DNA from: an uncultured Atopobiaceae bacterium
GTDB taxonomy: Bacteria; Actinomycetota; Coriobacteriia; Coriobacteriales; Atopobiaceae
NCBI GenBank assembly: GCA_944320385.1
Contig: CALUHH010000017.1
Coordinates: 1-42,597, forward strand
Length of the DNA stretch: 42,597 nt
Direction: 5' to 3'
In this document: positions 41,057-42,597 of the stretch, one piece after another
Numbering within the stretch: the stretch's first letter is position 1
How the letters are laid out: each line of letters opens with the position of its first letter
Notes under the pieces: generated by a model
The model's input: the letters and a program-made list of their open reading frames with translations, nothing else
What the model was told of the DNA's origin: nothing
Databases searched by the model: none
Position numbers and translations under genes: made by a program

Positions 41057-42333
41057 GCCTCTCCGCCGGCGGGCGCGCCCGGGACGGCCGGCGCGGCCGG
41101 CGCGGCGAACTTGGCCACGAGGCGCTCCAGCATGTCGACCGTGAGCTCGAGGCTGCGCACCGGCACGAACTCGCGGACGGAGTGGGCGTTGTAGCCGCCC
41201 GTCGCGAGGTTGGGGCACGGCAGCCCGCGGAAGGTGAGCTGCGCGCCGTCGGTGCCGCCGCGCGCCGGGACCGCCACGGGCTCGATCCCCACCTCGCGGT
41301 TGGCCTCGAGCGCAAAGTCAATGAGGCGCTGGTCAGCGGGGCCAAACTTCTCGGCCATGTTGCGGTACTGCGGGCGGATGGACACGGTAACGGTGCCCTC
41401 GCCGTAGCGGTCGTTGAGGAAGGCGGCCACGTCGCGCATGGTCTTCTCGCGGCGAGCAAAGGCGTTTGCGTCGAAGTCGCGCAGGATGTAGGAGAGGGTG
41501 ACGCCGGAGGCGGTGCCCTCGATGTCGGTGGGGTGGAAGAAGCCCTCGCGGCCGGCGGTGTGCTCGGGGCGCTCCGCGGCGGGGATCATCTGCTGGAACT
41601 CGCTCGCCACGGTGATGGCGTTGACCATGACGTCCTTGGCCGCGCCGGGGTGCACCATCACGCCGCGCACGGTGACCGTGGCCTCGCTGGCCGAGAAGCA
41701 CTCGTAGTTGAACTCGCCGAGCGCCTCGCCGTCCACGGTGTAGCCGCCGCAGGCGCCGAGCGCCTCGACGTCGAGCAGGCTCGCGCCGTGGCCGATCTCC
41801 TCGTCCGGCACAAAGGCCGCGACGATGCGGGGGTGCGGCAGCGCGGGATTGGCCGCCAGGCGGGAGAGAAGTGCCATGATCTCGGCGACGCCGGCCTTGT
41901 CGTCGGCGGAGAGCAGCGTGGTGCCGTCGGAGCAGACGATGTCCTGGCCCACGAACTGCGCGAGGTCGGGCACCTGGTCGGGCGTGGTCTGGACCGGCTC
42001 GCCGTCGACGACGCCCGAGACGAGCGGGCCGCCCTCGTAGCGCACCACGTGCGGGCGCACGCCGTGGGCCGGGGCGTCCGGCGAGGAGTCGATGTGGGCG
42101 CAGAGCACGAGCGCGGGCAGGTCCTCGGCGCCGGCCGAGGCGGGCAGGGTGCCCGTGACGTAGGCGTGCTCGTCGGCCGTGACGCCGGTGCAGCCGAGGG
42201 CCTCGAGGTCGTCGGCGAGCACGCGCGCCATGTCGTGCTGGCAGGGGGTGGACGGGGTCTGGTCGAGGTTGTCCGGGTTGGACGGCGAGTCAACCTGGAC
42301 GTAGCGGAGGAACCGCTCGAGGACGTCTGACAT
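41053..42333 (-). CDS. pepT: Peptidase T (tripeptide aminopeptidase)
   Basis: 426 residues, M20 metallopeptidase. Metal and catalytic motifs: LCAHIDSSPDAP (HxD), TLLSADDKAGVAEI (bridging Asp), AFVPDEEIGHGA (catalytic Glu pair), GGTDGAQLTFRGLPCPN and GGYNAHSVREFVPV near the C-terminus (the usual GGHNFHG His is kept as NAHS). The dimerisation domain has VMVHPGAAKDVMVNA. GGGAGG precedes the ATG. It removes N-terminal residues from tripeptides in the cytosol. First gene of a three-gene coupled operon. Confidence 0.92.
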   Translation of the reverse strand: MSDVLERFLRYVQVDSPSNPDNLDQTPSTPCQHDMARVLADDLEALGCTGVTADEHAYVTGTLPASAGAEDLPALVLCAHIDSSPDAPAHGVRPHVVRYEGGPLVSGVVDGEPVQTTPDQVPDLAQFVGQDIVCSDGTTLLSADDKAGVAEIMALLSRLAANPALPHPRIVAAFVPDEEIGHGASLLDVEALGACGGYTVDGEALGEFNYECFSASEATVTVRGVMVHPGAAKDVMVNAITVASEFQQMIPAAERPEHTAGREGFFHPTDIEGTASGVTLSYILRDFDANAFARREKTMRDVAAFLNDRYGEGTVTVSIRPQYRNMAEKFGPADQRLIDFALEANREVGIEPVAVPARGGTDGAQLTFRGLPCPNLATGGYNAHSVREFVPVRSLELTVDMLERLVAKFAAPAAPAVPGAPAGGEA

Positions 42334-42597
42334 GGGACCTCCCGTGGTCGGTGCGAAGTCGCGTTTTTCTCGCCTGATAGTCTAGCGCAGGGGCGGGCGG
42401 CGCGCGTCATCGGAGCGTAACCTCGTGGGGCGGGGCGGTGCTTAGGATATGCGGCTCGTCCGGGAGGGCGGCGGGGCGCTTGCTTAATGAATCGCGTTCA
42501 TCCGGCGAATCGGCGGTTCTGCGCTTAGACGATATGTGGGGAAGCGGCTGGGACCTCTCCCCGTTAAGCTACGGCCCCCTCGGGGCTACGTGGGTTA
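42334..42597. other. Non-coding right edge of the window
   Basis: Upstream region of pepT with no gene seen. Short GC hairpins occur (CCGGCGAATCGGCGG near 42500 and a GGGGCTAC-type inverted pair near 42570). It may hold the pepT promoter, but no convincing -10/-35 pair was found. Confidence 0.4.

Noticed and set aside
42530..42597. tRNA-like start on the minus strand at the right edge
   Set aside because: A D-arm-like TAGCTTAACGGG is present, but no anticodon stem or T-arm can be formed downstream.

Overview
The window is GC-rich chromosomal DNA (coding regions look around 70% G+C) that most resembles an Olsenella/Atopobiaceae-type member of the Coriobacteriia. The pointers are the S-layer-homology (SLH) surface proteins, the fibro-slime/Cna-B/pilin-domain giant protein, abundant GTG/TTG starts, and the DUF4143 ATPases and AlbA_2 (RecG-like) proteins that are multiplied in this group. 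The genus is an inference; no rRNA or marker gene is present.

Layout. 1-4.7 kb is a decaying accessory block: an AlbA_2-type protein without its N-terminus, a DUF4143 ATPase, the 3' relic of a second DUF4143 gene, an intact AlbA_2 protein and a frameshifted relic. 4.8-8.9 kb is a four-gene operon (DUF6273 lipoprotein, GT-C-like membrane glycosyltransferase, UbiA-type prenyltransferase, HAD phosphatase) that suggests decaprenyl-phosphate-linked pentose or glycan metabolism. An IS110 element (9.0-10.25 kb) and another DUF4143 ATPase (10.6-12.0 kb) follow, then an AlbA_2 pseudogene.

12.4-25.7 kb is a surface-protein locus. Two large convergent SLH proteins have nearly identical 5' ends and a roughly 160-bp inverted repeat between their 3' ends. 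A family-2 glycosyltransferase, two paralogous CAP+SLH proteins and a beta-helix+SLH protein follow. Only one of the convergent pair has a recognisable promoter, which resembles known S-layer inversion switches. At 26.2 kb is an initiator tRNA-Met, followed by an AbiE-type toxin-antitoxin module whose toxin is internally deleted. 28.2-33.3 kb carries a 1598-residue cell-wall-anchored adhesin translationally coupled to a small winged-helix protein.

33.8-42.3 kb is mostly metabolic: an uncharacterised protein, AIM24/TIGR00266, CutC, MupG (6-phospho-N-acetylmuramidase family), a ROK kinase, two Cof-type HAD phosphatases, a small membrane protein and peptidase T.

Non-coding structure is unusually rich. 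Three copies of a dispersed element have a conserved 35-nt core flanked by regularly spaced TGTACA-like boxes. Two giant nested palindromes share the motif TGACA-N7-CAGGTTA-W3-TGTCA. Several accessory genes have paired operator-like repeats over or beside their promoters. All functional assignments are read from sequence motifs by eye; no database search was possible.
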